From Deltaproteobacteria bacterium (GTDB lineage Bacteria; Desulfobacterota; DSM-4660; Desulfatiglandales; Desulfatiglandaceae), in the NCBI GenBank assembly GCA_021737785.1, contig JAIPDI010000015.1, positions 1-64,000 of the forward strand: DNA of 64,000 bases, read 5' to 3'. The notes beneath the pieces are model-generated. The model saw nothing but the letters and a program-made list of their open reading frames with translations. It was not told the origin of the DNA and searched no databases. Every line of letters begins with the position of its first letter. Positions within the stretch are counted from its first letter, which is position 1. Position numbers and translations under genes: made by a program. Of the stretch, positions 27,245 to 36,083 are shown piece by piece.

Positions 27245-27273
27245 TTGACGCGAGCATGCAAGCCTTGTATAGT
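27245..27273 (+). promoter_or_regulatory. Sigma-70 promoter for leader RNA A
   Basis: TTGACG (27245-27250), 17-base spacer, TATAGT (27268-27273). Its spacer resembles the promoter of leader B at 35656: both read TTGAC-CGA, then GCA-GC and TTGT before the -10. Confidence 0.7.
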
Positions 27274-27279
27274 TTATTG

Positions 27280-27427
27280 TTCATAGGTTTGGGGCGCGGT
27301 CCAAAAGCGACTTGGATCGAATGATGCCATGAAGGCATCAGCTCTACGAATGAGATACATATTTTCGCTAATCAAAGCCACGAAGGCTGGGGCATCAAAG
27401 GAAACCCGGTATTCGTGGCTTTTTTTG
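27280..27427 (+). ncRNA. Leader RNA A upstream of the TonB operon
   Basis: Begins about seven bases after the promoter -10 box and ends at a perfect terminator. Inside, TGATGCC (27322-27328) pairs with GGCATCA (27334-27340) around a five-base loop. The last 55 bases are an 11-bp terminator stem. No open frame of size lies within it. It could be a free-standing small RNA or a riboswitch/attenuator for the DUF3450-ExbB-TonB operon that starts 207 bases further on. I do not recognise a known riboswitch class in it. Confidence 0.5.
27374..27427 (+). terminator. Terminator of leader RNA A
   Basis: AAAGCCACGAA (27374-27384) pairs base for base with TTCGTGGCTTT (27412-27422), followed by a seven-T run. 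The 27-base interior contains a further GG-CC pairing (GGGG with CCC). Confidence 0.8.
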
Positions 27428-27634
27428 TTTGGATCTATCCGTGCTTTGGTTTTGATATCATCTTTGCGGCGCGCACAGATATCCTTATGCAACCATAAAT
27501 GAGCCTACAGGATATCCGCCTTGAGGTGACGGCTCATGGAGCACTTGTGGGGGACACGCTATGCCCATCAGGCTTCAACATCGTCTTTCGGTCGAGTTCG
27601 GGAGGTTGTCAAAAACACATGACGAGAGAGATGA

Positions 27635-28447
27635 ATGCTCTTTAAAATGCGCTTTTTCCTTAACATAACGGTACTGGGACTAAGTGCCCTCTTCGGGGCG
27701 GGGCTCGGGCAGTCGATGGCCGCGGAGGATTCCCCCTCGGCCGTCAAGCAGACATCGGAGCAAACGGTTGCCGTTGATGTGGAGACCCAGAAGGCCGTGG
27801 ATGCATGGGCATCGGAAGAAAAGAAACTCCTCGAAAAGATCGACCGAACGGAGCGTGCCCTCAAACGGGTGGTTTGGGAGAGGAAAAAAACCGCGGAATA
27901 TCTTGAAACCCTGCAAGACAAGACGGTCCAGCTGAGGGAAAAGGCCGAGGAGATGCAGCGGATCAATGCGGAACTCCTCCCGATCCTGGACCAGGGGCTG
28001 GAAAAGCTGTCTGCACAGGTGGAAAGCGATCTCCCGTTTGACAAGACCCGACGTCTTCAGCAGATTACGGATGCAGGTCAGATCCTCAACGACTACGATG
28101 CCGGCCTCCTGGTCAAAACCCGTACCCTGTTCGATGCGGTGGCCCGGGAGGTGGATTTCGGCTATTCGGTGGACATCGACGAGACCGAGATAGACATCGA
28201 GGGACGATCCACCCGGGTCAAGGTCCTGAGGGTGGGACGGGTAGGGCTCTATGCCATGAGCATGGACAATGAAAAGGCCTATATCTGGGATGCCGGCCAG
28301 AACAGATACCTCCCGGTGGAGGACGGGGTCCGGGAGATCGACGAGGCGGTCCAGATAGTGGAACGGATCCGCATCATCGAACTGACCCGGCTCCCCATGG
28401 GAAGTCCCGGCCCCCCGGTCAAGGGTGAAGAGGGACGCCATGAATAG
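27635..28447 (+). CDS. DUF3450-family periplasmic coiled-coil protein of the TonB operon
   Basis: 270-aa protein: signal peptide (FFLNITVLGLSALFGAGL, cleavage near Ala30), then a long coiled coil (about 50-135, WASEEKKLLEKIDRTERALK onward) and a globular end with YIWDAGQNRYLPVEDGVREI, the DUF3450 pattern. These proteins are typically encoded first in operons with a TolQ/ExbB-type channel, ExbD, TonB and a TPR protein. They are thought to assist TonB2-type energy transduction in the periplasm; the precise role is not established. ATG 27635 and 27647 are both possible starts. Confidence 0.85.
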   Translation: MLFKMRFFLNITVLGLSALFGAGLGQSMAAEDSPSAVKQTSEQTVAVDVETQKAVDAWASEEKKLLEKIDRTERALKRVVWERKKTAEYLETLQDKTVQLREKAEEMQRINAELLPILDQGLEKLSAQVESDLPFDKTRRLQQITDAGQILNDYDAGLLVKTRTLFDAVAREVDFGYSVDIDETEIDIEGRSTRVKVLRVGRVGLYAMSMDNEKAYIWDAGQNRYLPVEDGVREIDEAVQIVERIRIIELTRLPMGSPGPPVKGEEGRHE

Positions 28448-29855
28448 GCCGTTGTGGATACTGCTGCTTATCCTTGGCCTCTCTGCCGAGGCATGGGCCC
28501 AACGCCCCTTTGAAGAGGTCGCCCGGGATATCCAGGCCGACTATCGGGACGCGCGCAAGGAACAAAGGCTGACGCTTGAGGAAATCACATCCCGTCGCAA
28601 GGCCCTTCAGAAGAAATTGGCCGATCTGGAGGCCAGTCTCGAAGCCGCCTCCGGGACCCTTGCAGCAGACAGAGAGCGACTCACCCAATTGACTCAAGAG
28701 CGCGATCAGATCACCCAGGAGGTCTCCCTGAGGCTGGCGGACAACAAGGAACTGGGCATCCTGTTCATCACCCATGCCCGCAATTTCCTGGCCCTGGTCG
28801 AAAGGAGCCCCTACAGCGCCGAGCGGCCCGCCCGTCTGGAGACCCTGCGGAAATTTGTGGATCCGGGACGGCTCTTCGGGTTGAACGACCTCAAGGCCCT
28901 CCTCGACATGGCCTTCGAGGATATGGCCGCGTCACGCGAAAAGATGATTTATACGGGAAAGATGGTGGATCGCAGGGGAAACGAGACCGAGGGAAGCATC
29001 ATTCGGCTGGGTCACCTGCCGGCCATGTATTGTGCCCAGGACCAGTGCGGGTATCTCAGCCTGAGCCCGGCCTCGGGCCGTCTCATCATGGGTCCGAGCC
29101 CGTCCTGGCGGGTGCGGCGGAATCTCTGCGGCTATTTTGAAGGAAAGACCGCCAGTGTGTATACCGACATCTCGGGGGGGTCGGCCATTCAACAGCTCGC
29201 CCACCGCGTCACCCTGATGGATCAGCTCCGGAGCGGGGGCGCGCTGGTGATCCCGATCCTTTTGGTGGGGCTGGTGGCCCTGATCCTCACCATCGAGCGG
29301 CTCGTCTTCCTGGGAAAGGTACGCCACAATACGGACGATCTTATGACCCGGGTCACGGAACTGGTGGGCGAAGGCGATATTCTGGGCGCCATAAAGGCCA
29401 CGAATCCGCATCGACATCGCCCCACCGGCCGGGTGTTGATGGCGGGTCTGCAGCACCGGAGCGACCCGAGCGAGGTCATCGAAAGCGCCATGTCCGAGGC
29501 CATGCTGAGGGAGACCCCGCGACTGGAGCGCTTCCTGGGCGGGCTCAAGGTCTGCGCTGCGGTGGCGCCGCTTCTGGGCCTTCTCGGGACAGTCACCGGG
29601 ATGATCAACACCTTTCAGGTCATTGCCACCCACGGGACCGGCGATCCCCGGTTGATGGCGGGCGGCATCAGCGAGGCCATGGTCACCACCCAGGTGGGAC
29701 TGGCCGTGGCCATTCCGGTGATGATCGTCGCGGCCTTTCTGGGAAGGCGGGCCCGGAACCTGTCCCAGGACATGGAGGAAAAAGGCCTGGCCCTCATGGG
29801 GGCACTCCTCCGGCTGCGGAGCAACAGCGACACTGAGCCAGCGAAGGCAGATTAA
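28440..29855 (+). CDS. MotA/TolQ/ExbB-type proton channel protein with periplasmic extension
   Basis: 471-aa inner-membrane protein. After a signal peptide (LWILLLILGLSAEAWA) comes a 240-residue periplasmic part with a coiled coil (about 35-110), then three membrane segments near GGALVIPILLVGLVALILTIE, KVCAAVAPLLGLLGTVTGMI and TQVGLAVAIPVMIVAAF, the ExbB/TolQ core. ExbB proteins normally lack the big N-terminal domain; this long form is the usual first channel subunit in DUF3450 TonB operons. ATG 28440 overlaps the DUF3450 stop by eight bases. It would use proton flow to drive TonB. Confidence 0.88.
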   Translation: MNRPLWILLLILGLSAEAWAQRPFEEVARDIQADYRDARKEQRLTLEEITSRRKALQKKLADLEASLEAASGTLAADRERLTQLTQERDQITQEVSLRLADNKELGILFITHARNFLALVERSPYSAERPARLETLRKFVDPGRLFGLNDLKALLDMAFEDMAASREKMIYTGKMVDRRGNETEGSIIRLGHLPAMYCAQDQCGYLSLSPASGRLIMGPSPSWRVRRNLCGYFEGKTASVYTDISGGSAIQQLAHRVTLMDQLRSGGALVIPILLVGLVALILTIERLVFLGKVRHNTDDLMTRVTELVGEGDILGAIKATNPHRHRPTGRVLMAGLQHRSDPSEVIESAMSEAMLRETPRLERFLGGLKVCAAVAPLLGLLGTVTGMINTFQVIATHGTGDPRLMAGGISEAMVTTQVGLAVAIPVMIVAAFLGRRARNLSQDMEEKGLALMGALLRLRSNSDTEPAKAD

Positions 29856-29916
29856 TAAACCTCTAAACCATTGAACCTCTAAAGCGGGACGTGCCCGCAA
29901 CCCAAGTTCGTCCCTT

Positions 29917-29978
29917 AGCTAAAAGCTCAAAGCTGAAAGCGGGCTGGATGAACCTTTGAGCTTTGAGCTTTCAGCTTC
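29917..29978. repeat. Heptad AAAGCTC/GAGCTTT repeat forming an inverted repeat
   Basis: Heptads AAAGCTC, AAAGCTG, AAAGC at about 29926-29940 are answered by TTTGAGC, TTTGAGC, TTTCAGC at about 29955-29975, so transcription would give a long imperfect hairpin. It lies between the long channel gene and exbB in an otherwise overlapping operon. Related heptads occur at 58605-58642. Confidence 0.6.
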
Positions 29979-30080
29979 GATTCTATCGATGCCATGAAGG
30001 ACTTTCTTGTTTTTTGAGACAGAAAATCTGGCAATAAGCCACTAATCTCTTGACCCCTTAACCCTTTGCACGGCTACCCT

Positions 30081-30716
30081 ATGGACATCTTCAGCGGTTT
30101 TTGGAACCTGGTGGAGACCGGGGGCCCCATCATGATTCCCATCGGGGCGATCTCCCTCTGGATGTGGACGTTGATCGTGCTCAAGGCCGAATGGATCCTG
30201 CGGGTAAGACGTAGGCCCCTTCTGGTGAGCGATGCCCTGAAACGTCTGGAGGGACAGGTTCTTCTCAATGAACAGGCGTGCTGTCCCAGGTCCGAGGCAC
30301 TCAGTTTTTTTATGGAGCGTTACTTCCGGGGAAAGGCCCTTTTGAGCGGAGAAGCGGATCAGCTCTTCTTCGATGTGGCGGTTCGACGTCAGGTCCAGGG
30401 GCTCTACCGCCACATCCCGACCATTATGGTCCTTGCGGCCGCGGCCCCGCTCTTAGGGCTGCTCGGTACGGTCAACGGCATGGTGGAGACCTTTCGTGTG
30501 ATCGGCATGTACGGCATGGGCAATGCCCAGGCCATGGCCTCGGGCATCAAGGAGGCCCTGATCACCACCCAGGCCGGGCTCTTGGTGGCCATTCCGGGCG
30601 TACTGGCCGGCCAGGCCATGCGAAAGGAGATCCGCAGGATACATCAGAATGTCCTCGTATTTCAGCAGGCCGTGTCCCAATGGCTTGAAAAGGAGTCGCG
30701 GAAATGCTCCGTTTAG
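30081..30716 (+). CDS. exbB: ExbB-type proton channel subunit
   Basis: 211-aa inner-membrane protein with three membrane segments: GGPIMIPIGAISLWMWTLIVLKAEWI near the N-terminus, HIPTIMVLAAAAPLLGLLGTVNGM, and TTQAGLLVAIPGVLAGQAM. The APLLGLLGTVxGM and TTxxGLxVAIP motifs are those of ExbB/TolQ. With ExbD and the longer paralogue upstream it should form the motor that energises TonB. ATG 30081 follows a 225-base gap containing the heptad inverted repeat. Confidence 0.92.
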   Translation: MDIFSGFWNLVETGGPIMIPIGAISLWMWTLIVLKAEWILRVRRRPLLVSDALKRLEGQVLLNEQACCPRSEALSFFMERYFRGKALLSGEADQLFFDVAVRRQVQGLYRHIPTIMVLAAAAPLLGLLGTVNGMVETFRVIGMYGMGNAQAMASGIKEALITTQAGLLVAIPGVLAGQAMRKEIRRIHQNVLVFQQAVSQWLEKESRKCSV

Positions 30717-31132
30717 GCGGTATCGCTGCGGCAAGAATCCAGGACGAAGACGCCGGCGACGTGGAAATCAATATGATGCCGTTGATCGACATGATCTTCA
30801 TCCTCCTCATCTTTTTTCTGGTGACGGCCAGTTTTGTTCGGGAATCGGGTGTCGAGGTGAACCGGCCCGAGGCGACCACGGCAGAGAAAAAGGAGGCCGC
30901 CGGCATGGTGGCGGGCATCACCGAGGGCGGGCAGATCTTTATAGACGGCGAGCAGGTGGACCTTCGGCGGGTTCGCGGGCTGGTGGAGATCTTTCTGGTT
31001 GAAAACGCTCAGGCCGGCGTCATCCTCGACGCGGATGAGGCCTGCCCCACCGGCCGTCTGGTGGCGGTCCTGGATCAGTGCCGGCTGGCCGGTGCAAAGA
31101 ACATCGCCGTGGCAGCCAGGAGGATGGAGTGA
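30704..31132 (+). CDS. exbD: ExbD-type TonB accessory protein
   Basis: 142-aa protein with a single N-terminal membrane segment after NMMPLIDMIFILLIFFLVTASF, where the Asp (MPLID) is the proton-carrying residue of ExbD/TolR. The periplasmic C-terminus ends in LVAVLDQCRLAGAKNIAVA, the family fold. It overlaps exbB by 13 bases. Confidence 0.92.
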   Translation: MLRLGGIAAARIQDEDAGDVEINMMPLIDMIFILLIFFLVTASFVRESGVEVNRPEATTAEKKEAAGMVAGITEGGQIFIDGEQVDLRRVRGLVEIFLVENAQAGVILDADEACPTGRLVAVLDQCRLAGAKNIAVAARRME

Positions 31133-31980
31133 CCCAATCCGTTCGAACCGCCGGAAGTCCGCTCCGCCTCTCCTTCCTCCTGGCCGGGGCCGTGGTGATC
31201 AGCATGGGGATCTTTGCCCTGGTGCCCCTCCTGTTGCGCCAGACCTCCTGTCAGCCCAATTTTCCAAAGGTTTCCTACGCCCTTCTGATCCCCATTCGGC
31301 CGGAAATCCCCCCGGATCTGATGACGTCCGAACCAGACCTGACGCCCCCGCCCGAGGCCTCGGTCCCGCCCGAACCGGAGATGGAGGCAAAACCCCCGGA
31401 CATCCCCGATATGGAACCCCCCGAGCTGGAACCGCCCGAGCCGAGGGCCGAGATGCCCAGCGAGACCGTGGAGATGCCCCCCTTGGGACCACCAACCCTG
31501 GCGTCCCCTGCGCCCGAGCCGCCCGCGCTCCAGACGCCTGTGCTCCATGCCCTTTCCCTGAGTGCCCTCCCGACCCAGTCGAGCCCCATGAACCTGAAGG
31601 TGAATCTCAGGGTGGAAAAGGCCCCCTCGCCCGGCGCCGTGGCCCGTGTTCCGGCGCCCCAAAGACCGGGGACCCGGACCCGGTTCGGCCTGGATGAGGT
31701 GGATCAGAGGCCGGTCAGCCTTGCCGCGCTCAAGCCCAACTATCCTTACAAGGCCAAACGGATGGGCATCGAGGGATATGTGACGGTTCAGTTCCTGGTG
31801 GATCGCAACGGGAGGCCCCAGGATCTCAAGATTGTCGCTGCCGAACCGGAAGGGATTTTTGACGAGAGCGTGCGCAAGACCGTGCCCCGGTGGCGCTTTA
31901 AACCCGGCAGGAAGGCCGGCCGGCCGGTGGACACCTGGGTGGAAATGACCATTCGATTTGAGCTGGGGCAGGATGACTAA
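31129..31980 (+). CDS. tonB: TonB-type energy-transducing protein
   Basis: 283-aa protein: cytoplasmic start, one membrane segment (LSFLLAGAVVISMGIFALVPLL), a long Pro/Glu-rich periplasmic spacer (about 45-150) and a C-terminal TonB domain with YPYKAKRMGIEGYVTVQFLVDR and VPRWRFKPGRKAGRPVDTWV. Start is GTG 31129 overlapping the exbD stop (GTGA) with AGGAGG five bases upstream. It should link ExbBD to outer-membrane receptors such as the one at 36084. Confidence 0.93.
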   Translation: MTQSVRTAGSPLRLSFLLAGAVVISMGIFALVPLLLRQTSCQPNFPKVSYALLIPIRPEIPPDLMTSEPDLTPPPEASVPPEPEMEAKPPDIPDMEPPELEPPEPRAEMPSETVEMPPLGPPTLASPAPEPPALQTPVLHALSLSALPTQSSPMNLKVNLRVEKAPSPGAVARVPAPQRPGTRTRFGLDEVDQRPVSLAALKPNYPYKAKRMGIEGYVTVQFLVDRNGRPQDLKIVAAEPEGIFDESVRKTVPRWRFKPGRKAGRPVDTWVEMTIRFELGQDD

Positions 31981-34594
31981 GCTCCGACTACTCCTCCTGA
32001 TCATGGCGTGCATGGCAATCCCATGGGATTCGGCCGATGCCGCGGATCCCGGCCCATGTCCTAAGGGCATCCCCCCCATGTCCGAGGCCCTGCATGACGT
32101 GGTCGACCACGCGGAAATTCGGGCGGGGGACGGCGACGCAGCGGGTGCGGCCGCGGTCTTGACAGGCTGGATCGAGGCCCACCCAGGGGAGACCCATCCC
32201 TATCCCTATTATGATGCGGGGTATTTTCTTCACCAGGACGGGAAACGGGATGCGGCCCTGGATTGTCTCCAAAAGGCCGTCAGGCTAAACCCCTGTTTCC
32301 ATGAGGCCTGGCAGCTTTTGGCCGCCCTCTATCAGGAGGCCGGAGAGATGGCGGAGGCCGCAGGGGCCCTGGAAAAGGCCGCGGCCGTCACCCAGGACCC
32401 TGAAACGTGGCATCAGACTGCGGTCCTCTGGCTGGACGCCGGACTTCCCCAAAAGGCACTGGCCGTCCTGAAGAAGCTCCATCGCGCCGGACCCAGGCAG
32501 GTCGACGGGTATGTGGCCGAGGCCCATGCCCACCAGGACCTCAAGGATCCTGTCAAGGCGGCGGAGGCCATGGCATCGGCCTACGCCATTTCAAAGGACC
32601 CCGAACACCTGTATCAGTGCGCTGTCTTCTGGCTGGAGGCAGGGAAACCGGCCAGGGCCTTGCCGCTCCTCAAGGCGTTGACGGACGGTGACGCGCCCGA
32701 GTCCCACTGGCTGGTGGCCCTTTCCAATACGCTCAAGGCCCTCAAAAAGAAGGAAGAGACGGCCGAGGCCATGGGACGGGCGGCGGAGCGAGGCAGAGAT
32801 CCCAATCTCTGGTTTCATGCGGCCTGGCTCTGGCTGGATGCGGACCATCCCAAAAAGGCCCTGGTCATCCTAAAAGAGCTGGCGCAACGGAAAGACCCCC
32901 GGGTGGAATGGCTCGTCGCCCTTGCCAACGCCTACATGATCCTGGATCAGACCCGATCCGCGGCCGAGACCATGGACCGGGTTATCCGGAAGGACCCCAA
33001 ACCGGAATATCTTTATAACGGAGGGGTCCTGTGGCTCCATGCCGAACAGCCTCAAAAGGCCCTGGGGCACCTCCTTGTGCTGTGTAAACGATCCCCGCCA
33101 AAGGCCGAGTGGTTTGTGGCCCTGGCCCACGCCTGGCTCTGGCAAAAAGAGCTTGTGAAGGCGGCGACCGCCATGGAGCGGGGAGCGGCCCTGAGCCGCA
33201 ACCCTGAACACGCCTACCAGGCCGGGCTGATGTGGCTTCAGGCCAAACAGGCCGATCCGGCGATCCGTCTCCTGGTCCCTTTGGGCCGGGAATCCTCGCC
33301 CAAGGCAATCTGGCTGGCGGCCCTTTCCAATGCCTGGGCCATGAAGGAAGACTTTGAAAAGGCGGCCCAGGCCATGGAGCAGGCCGCGGGCATCAGCCAG
33401 GCGCCGGATCACTTCTATTCGGCCGCGGGGCTCTGGCTCCAGGCCGAGAGGCCTCCAAAGGCCCTCCCCCTCCTGGAGGCCCTGGCCAGGAGGCCCGGTC
33501 CGGAGGCCAAATGGCTGACGCTTTTGTCCGAGACCTGGCTTCGCCTGAAAGACGTGCCCCGGGCGGCCCAGGCCATGGAAACGGGGGCTGAGATCACCGG
33601 GGAAGGAGAAGACTATTACCGGGCCGGCATGCTCTGGCAGCAGGCCGGCGATATCCGGAAAGGGATCGCACTGTTGGAGATCTCCGTCACAAAGGCGCCG
33701 GTGGAACAGAAATGGCGGGTGGCCCTGGCCCAGGCCCTGGTCGATGCAGACCAGGAAAAGGAGGCCCTCGTTGTCATGAACCGAACCACCCTGACCGACC
33801 CGAAGGCGCCGGCCGCGGTGAGATGCCAGGGGGCCCTTGTCTGGCTGCGCCTCCAGAGGCCCGGTCACGCCCTCCCGGTGCTTAAGGTCCTGTGCGCGTC
33901 CGGGACCCCGACCCACGACTGGTTGTCTGCCCTGGTCAAGACCCATGTGGAACTGGATCAGATGCCGGAGGCAGAGATGTCGCTAAAACTCCTCATCGAC
34001 CTCTATCCGGAGGGCCTTGCCGCGTGGCGGCTGGCGATGTGGGTGGCCCTTCAGCAATCCGATTATCCACGGGCCGCGGCCGCCATGGCCGTGGCCGTCC
34101 GTCTGGGTCCCCCGGACCCCGGCCAGATGAAGGAACTGGCGGATCTCTATCATATGGCCGGCGTGCCCGTGAAGGCGGCGGCCGTACTTCAAAAGACCTG
34201 GACAGGAGATCCAACCGCTGAGGACTGGGACCGCTTGACCAGCATCTACCTGAGCGGTCATCGCTACGACATGGCCCTGGCATGCGCAAGGTCGTCGGCC
34301 CAGGCCCAGGCCACGGCCGATCGCTGGGAGATGGTGGGCGCCATTGCCTTCCGTCTTCGACGATTCGAGGAGAGCTACGATGCCTATTGTCGCAGCGCCG
34401 AATTCAGCCCCGAGGCCGACATCCGTCTCAAAGCCGGATATGCAGCATTGAAGCTGGACAGACTGGACGAGGCAGGCCGCCTGTTTAAGGAGGCCATCCG
34501 CAGAGCAGGGAACGGGAGCCGAACCGGTGATGAGGCCCATCGGAACCTTGCCTTCATCAAAAGAGTGATGACAACGCATGAAAAAGGCGGCTGA
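31973..34594 (+). CDS. Large TPR-repeat periplasmic protein of the TonB operon
   Basis: 873-aa protein with a signal peptide (LRLLLLIMACMAIPWDSADA) followed by at least ten tetratricopeptide-type units arranged in pairs of about 66-70 residues. Each contains a segment like A-LWL-AG-P-KAL-VLK-L followed by W--AL---W---K----AA-AME. Such TPR proteins end DUF3450/TonB2 operons and are required for transport in some marine bacteria, probably by contacting the receptor. ATG 31973 overlaps the tonB stop by eight bases. The repeats have high sequence similarity to each other, suggesting internal duplication. Confidence 0.85.
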   Translation: MTKLRLLLLIMACMAIPWDSADAADPGPCPKGIPPMSEALHDVVDHAEIRAGDGDAAGAAAVLTGWIEAHPGETHPYPYYDAGYFLHQDGKRDAALDCLQKAVRLNPCFHEAWQLLAALYQEAGEMAEAAGALEKAAAVTQDPETWHQTAVLWLDAGLPQKALAVLKKLHRAGPRQVDGYVAEAHAHQDLKDPVKAAEAMASAYAISKDPEHLYQCAVFWLEAGKPARALPLLKALTDGDAPESHWLVALSNTLKALKKKEETAEAMGRAAERGRDPNLWFHAAWLWLDADHPKKALVILKELAQRKDPRVEWLVALANAYMILDQTRSAAETMDRVIRKDPKPEYLYNGGVLWLHAEQPQKALGHLLVLCKRSPPKAEWFVALAHAWLWQKELVKAATAMERGAALSRNPEHAYQAGLMWLQAKQADPAIRLLVPLGRESSPKAIWLAALSNAWAMKEDFEKAAQAMEQAAGISQAPDHFYSAAGLWLQAERPPKALPLLEALARRPGPEAKWLTLLSETWLRLKDVPRAAQAMETGAEITGEGEDYYRAGMLWQQAGDIRKGIALLEISVTKAPVEQKWRVALAQALVDADQEKEALVVMNRTTLTDPKAPAAVRCQGALVWLRLQRPGHALPVLKVLCASGTPTHDWLSALVKTHVELDQMPEAEMSLKLLIDLYPEGLAAWRLAMWVALQQSDYPRAAAAMAVAVRLGPPDPGQMKELADLYHMAGVPVKAAAVLQKTWTGDPTAEDWDRLTSIYLSGHRYDMALACARSSAQAQATADRWEMVGAIAFRLRRFEESYDAYCRSAEFSPEADIRLKAGYAALKLDRLDEAGRLFKEAIRRAGNGSRTGDEAHRNLAFIKRVMTTHEKGG

Positions 34595-34626
34595 CCCTCA
34601 ACCGGTACCTCGCTCCAGCTTCCATC

Positions 34627-35130
34627 TCAAGATCGCCTTTTGGCGGCATGCGAGCGTTGCAGCAAAAAATAGGCTGCAAATGCAAGATTGAGTATCAGGC
34701 TAAGACCGGCAATGATCCTCAAAGTCTTTGAACCTTGAACAGGATGCGCGATTTCTGTCTCACCGTGGGGCGTATCAGATTTTCCAGCCAATGACTCGGG
34801 ACTTACCTCCACCGTTGCCTGGCACAGATGACCCATGCCGTCATTGGCAATGATCCGCCAGGTCCCGGGCGTGTCCGGGCAAAAGGCGAACTTTCCGTGC
34901 CGGTCGGTCCTGCCGTTCTGATGTTCCACCTTAGGGTCCTTCGGACTGAAAACCAGCACCTGGGCATAGGCCATGGGCTCCCCGTCTGAGTAATAAAAGG
35001 CAACGGCCATCAACGTGGCCGCTTCAACGATGCTGTAGTCCGTCCCGTGGGCATCGGCATTTGGCGGACCACTAAACAGGCTGAGGCCGAGAATGAAAAC
35101 CGACAAAAAGTACTGCGTGCATAGTTTCAT
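34627..35130 (-). CDS. NikL-like periplasmic protein (DUF4198/carboxypeptidase-regulatory type)
   Basis: 167-aa protein: signal peptide (FLSVFILGLSLFSGPPNADA), then an exported beta-domain beginning HGTDYSIV, with VAFYYSDGEPMAYAQVLVFSP, NGRTDRHGKFAFCPDTPGTWRIIANDGMGH, and a C-terminal membrane anchor (RIIAGLSLILNLAFAAYFLL). This order, an N-terminal His after cleavage and one C-terminal anchor, is that of NikL-type accessory proteins of nickel/cobalt importers. It faces the TPR gene tail to tail. ATG 35130 was chosen at the signal peptide. Metal binding is inferred, not shown. Confidence 0.65.
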   Translation of the reverse strand: MKLCTQYFLSVFILGLSLFSGPPNADAHGTDYSIVEAATLMAVAFYYSDGEPMAYAQVLVFSPKDPKVEHQNGRTDRHGKFAFCPDTPGTWRIIANDGMGHLCQATVEVSPESLAGKSDTPHGETEIAHPVQGSKTLRIIAGLSLILNLAFAAYFLLQRSHAAKRRS

Positions 35131-35655
35131 CACGGAACCCTGAATACATGAAAAGCCATAAATTGATGATCGCTGATATCCGGTTGTCGCAGACAGAGAC
35201 CGTGTGCCTTGCCATGCCAGGGTCCCATTACCCTTTTGCACCCGGTTGTTCGGACCGGAGGCGTTCCCATGAGGGGCAGTGAGTTTACCCTGGACGATGA
35301 ATACCGTCCTCCAGGTCTTCTATCTTCGCCATCACGTGCAACAAAAAAAAGCCGCGACTCCACATCCCCCTTCAGGGACATAGACCTTCGTGGCCTCTTG
35401 ATTCCTATTCGTTATATTCTTATCGCCGCCCGCCTGACGGCAAGGTGTCTTTCTTGGATTTTCTCCTGAAATCCGGTTTCAATCGGCTTCTGCCGCGATT
35501 TGGATGTGTGGTTTCTAATGAAGGCTTTCTAAAAAGTCAAGGTTTTTTCCGCCATCATACCGTTCACAGGTTCCCGGTTCAACGCTCAAAGTTGGAAGGA
35601 AAAGCAGAATTGCTCACGCGAAGACTTGTGACGGTTCAAAAAATGTCAATTTTCC

Positions 35656-35684
35656 TTGACACGAAACGCAGGCTTTGTTATACG
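35656..35684 (+). promoter_or_regulatory. Sigma-70 promoter for leader RNA B
   Basis: TTGACA (35656-35661), 17-base spacer, TATACG (35679-35684), reading toward the TonB receptor. Confidence 0.65.
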
Positions 35685-35690
35685 CCAGCC

Positions 35691-35824
35691 TTAATTCAAG
35701 GCGCAAAACGAAATTGCGCAGGCCGTTAGCGGTTTCACCGTTCACATAAATTAACGTTCAGGAAATGCAAGCCAAGAAGGCAATGCCGGATCGAATTCCG
35801 GAGGTGTCTTCTTGGCTTTTTTTG
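35691..35824 (+). ncRNA. Leader RNA B upstream of the TonB receptor
   Basis: Starts about seven bases after the -10 box and ends at a strong terminator. It contains GCGCAA-loop-TTGCGC near 35701-35719 and the terminator stem AAGCCAAGAAG (35769-35779) with CTTCTTGGCTT (35808-35818), inside which CCGGA pairs with TCCGG. Architecture matches leader A (promoter, about 100 bases, terminator with AGCCA-GAA stem), although the middle parts differ in sequence. It may be a riboswitch or attenuator for the receptor operon 260 bases downstream, or a small RNA. Confidence 0.5.
35769..35824 (+). terminator. Terminator of leader RNA B
   Basis: Perfect 11-bp stem (35769-35779 with 35808-35818) followed by seven T. 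An inner CCGGA/TCCGG helix stacks inside the loop. Confidence 0.8.
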
Positions 35825-35890
35825 TGGACGATCAAATCACGAAAGGCGGTGATTGAAGGACTTCAGGCAATGCACGGACACTAAATAAGG

Positions 35891-35936
35891 TGGGAAGGCA
35901 ACCCGTCTCCGGCCAAGGATTGAGGGCCGCCTTCCC
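35891..35936 (+). promoter_or_regulatory. Second hairpin in the receptor leader
   Basis: GGGAAGGC (35891-35898) pairs with GCCTTCCC (35929-35936), with a GGCC/GGCC helix inside. No T-run follows. It lies between the leader B terminator and the receptor start and could be a 5' stability or regulatory element. Confidence 0.4.
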
Positions 35937-36083
35937 GGTAGAAGCCCCCCGGATAGAGAGGCGCTCCAGTATATACCTACCACAGCGCACTTCTCCCGTC
36001 AATTTCTATTGACCGATTCCCGGGACCATCGGGACATGTCGAACACGTCCCTTGACCATTCGCAATCATACAAGGGAGAAATC

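Larger units (their letters stand above)
26496..27634. other. Long intergenic region upstream of the TonB operon
   Basis: About 1.1 kb with no convincing gene. Frames of 60-140 codons on both strands overlap each other and have no family resemblance. One possible short gene (26748-26894, minus) and one clear promoter-leader-terminator unit (27245-27427, plus) are listed separately. The rest may be decayed sequence. Confidence 0.4.
35131..36083. other. Intergenic region between NikL-like gene and TonB receptor
   Basis: About 950 bases with no gene. It holds the promoter, RNA and terminator of leader B (35656-35825) and a second long hairpin (35891-35936). I compared it with the cobalamin riboswitch and did not find the conserved core. 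The part before 35600 shows nothing recognisable. Confidence 0.45.

Noticed and set aside
26830-27261. 143-codon minus-strand frame as a gene
   Set aside because: Amino-acid content is unlike a folded protein, there is no ribosome site and it overlaps other frames of equal length.
31075-32079. Minus-strand frame of 334 codons opposite tonB
   Set aside because: It mirrors the Pro-rich tonB and TPR reading frames; Gly/Arg/His-rich content is typical of antisense frames in GC-rich genes.
34594-34680. Sec readthrough of the TPR gene TGA stop
   Set aside because: The extension after TGA is short, lacks family features and shows no hairpin in the position found at the other two sites.
35131-36083. 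Cobalamin riboswitch before the TonB receptor
   Set aside because: A GGGAAGGC word occurs (35891), but the other conserved cobalamin elements are missing and the word simply pairs with GCCTTCCC nearby.
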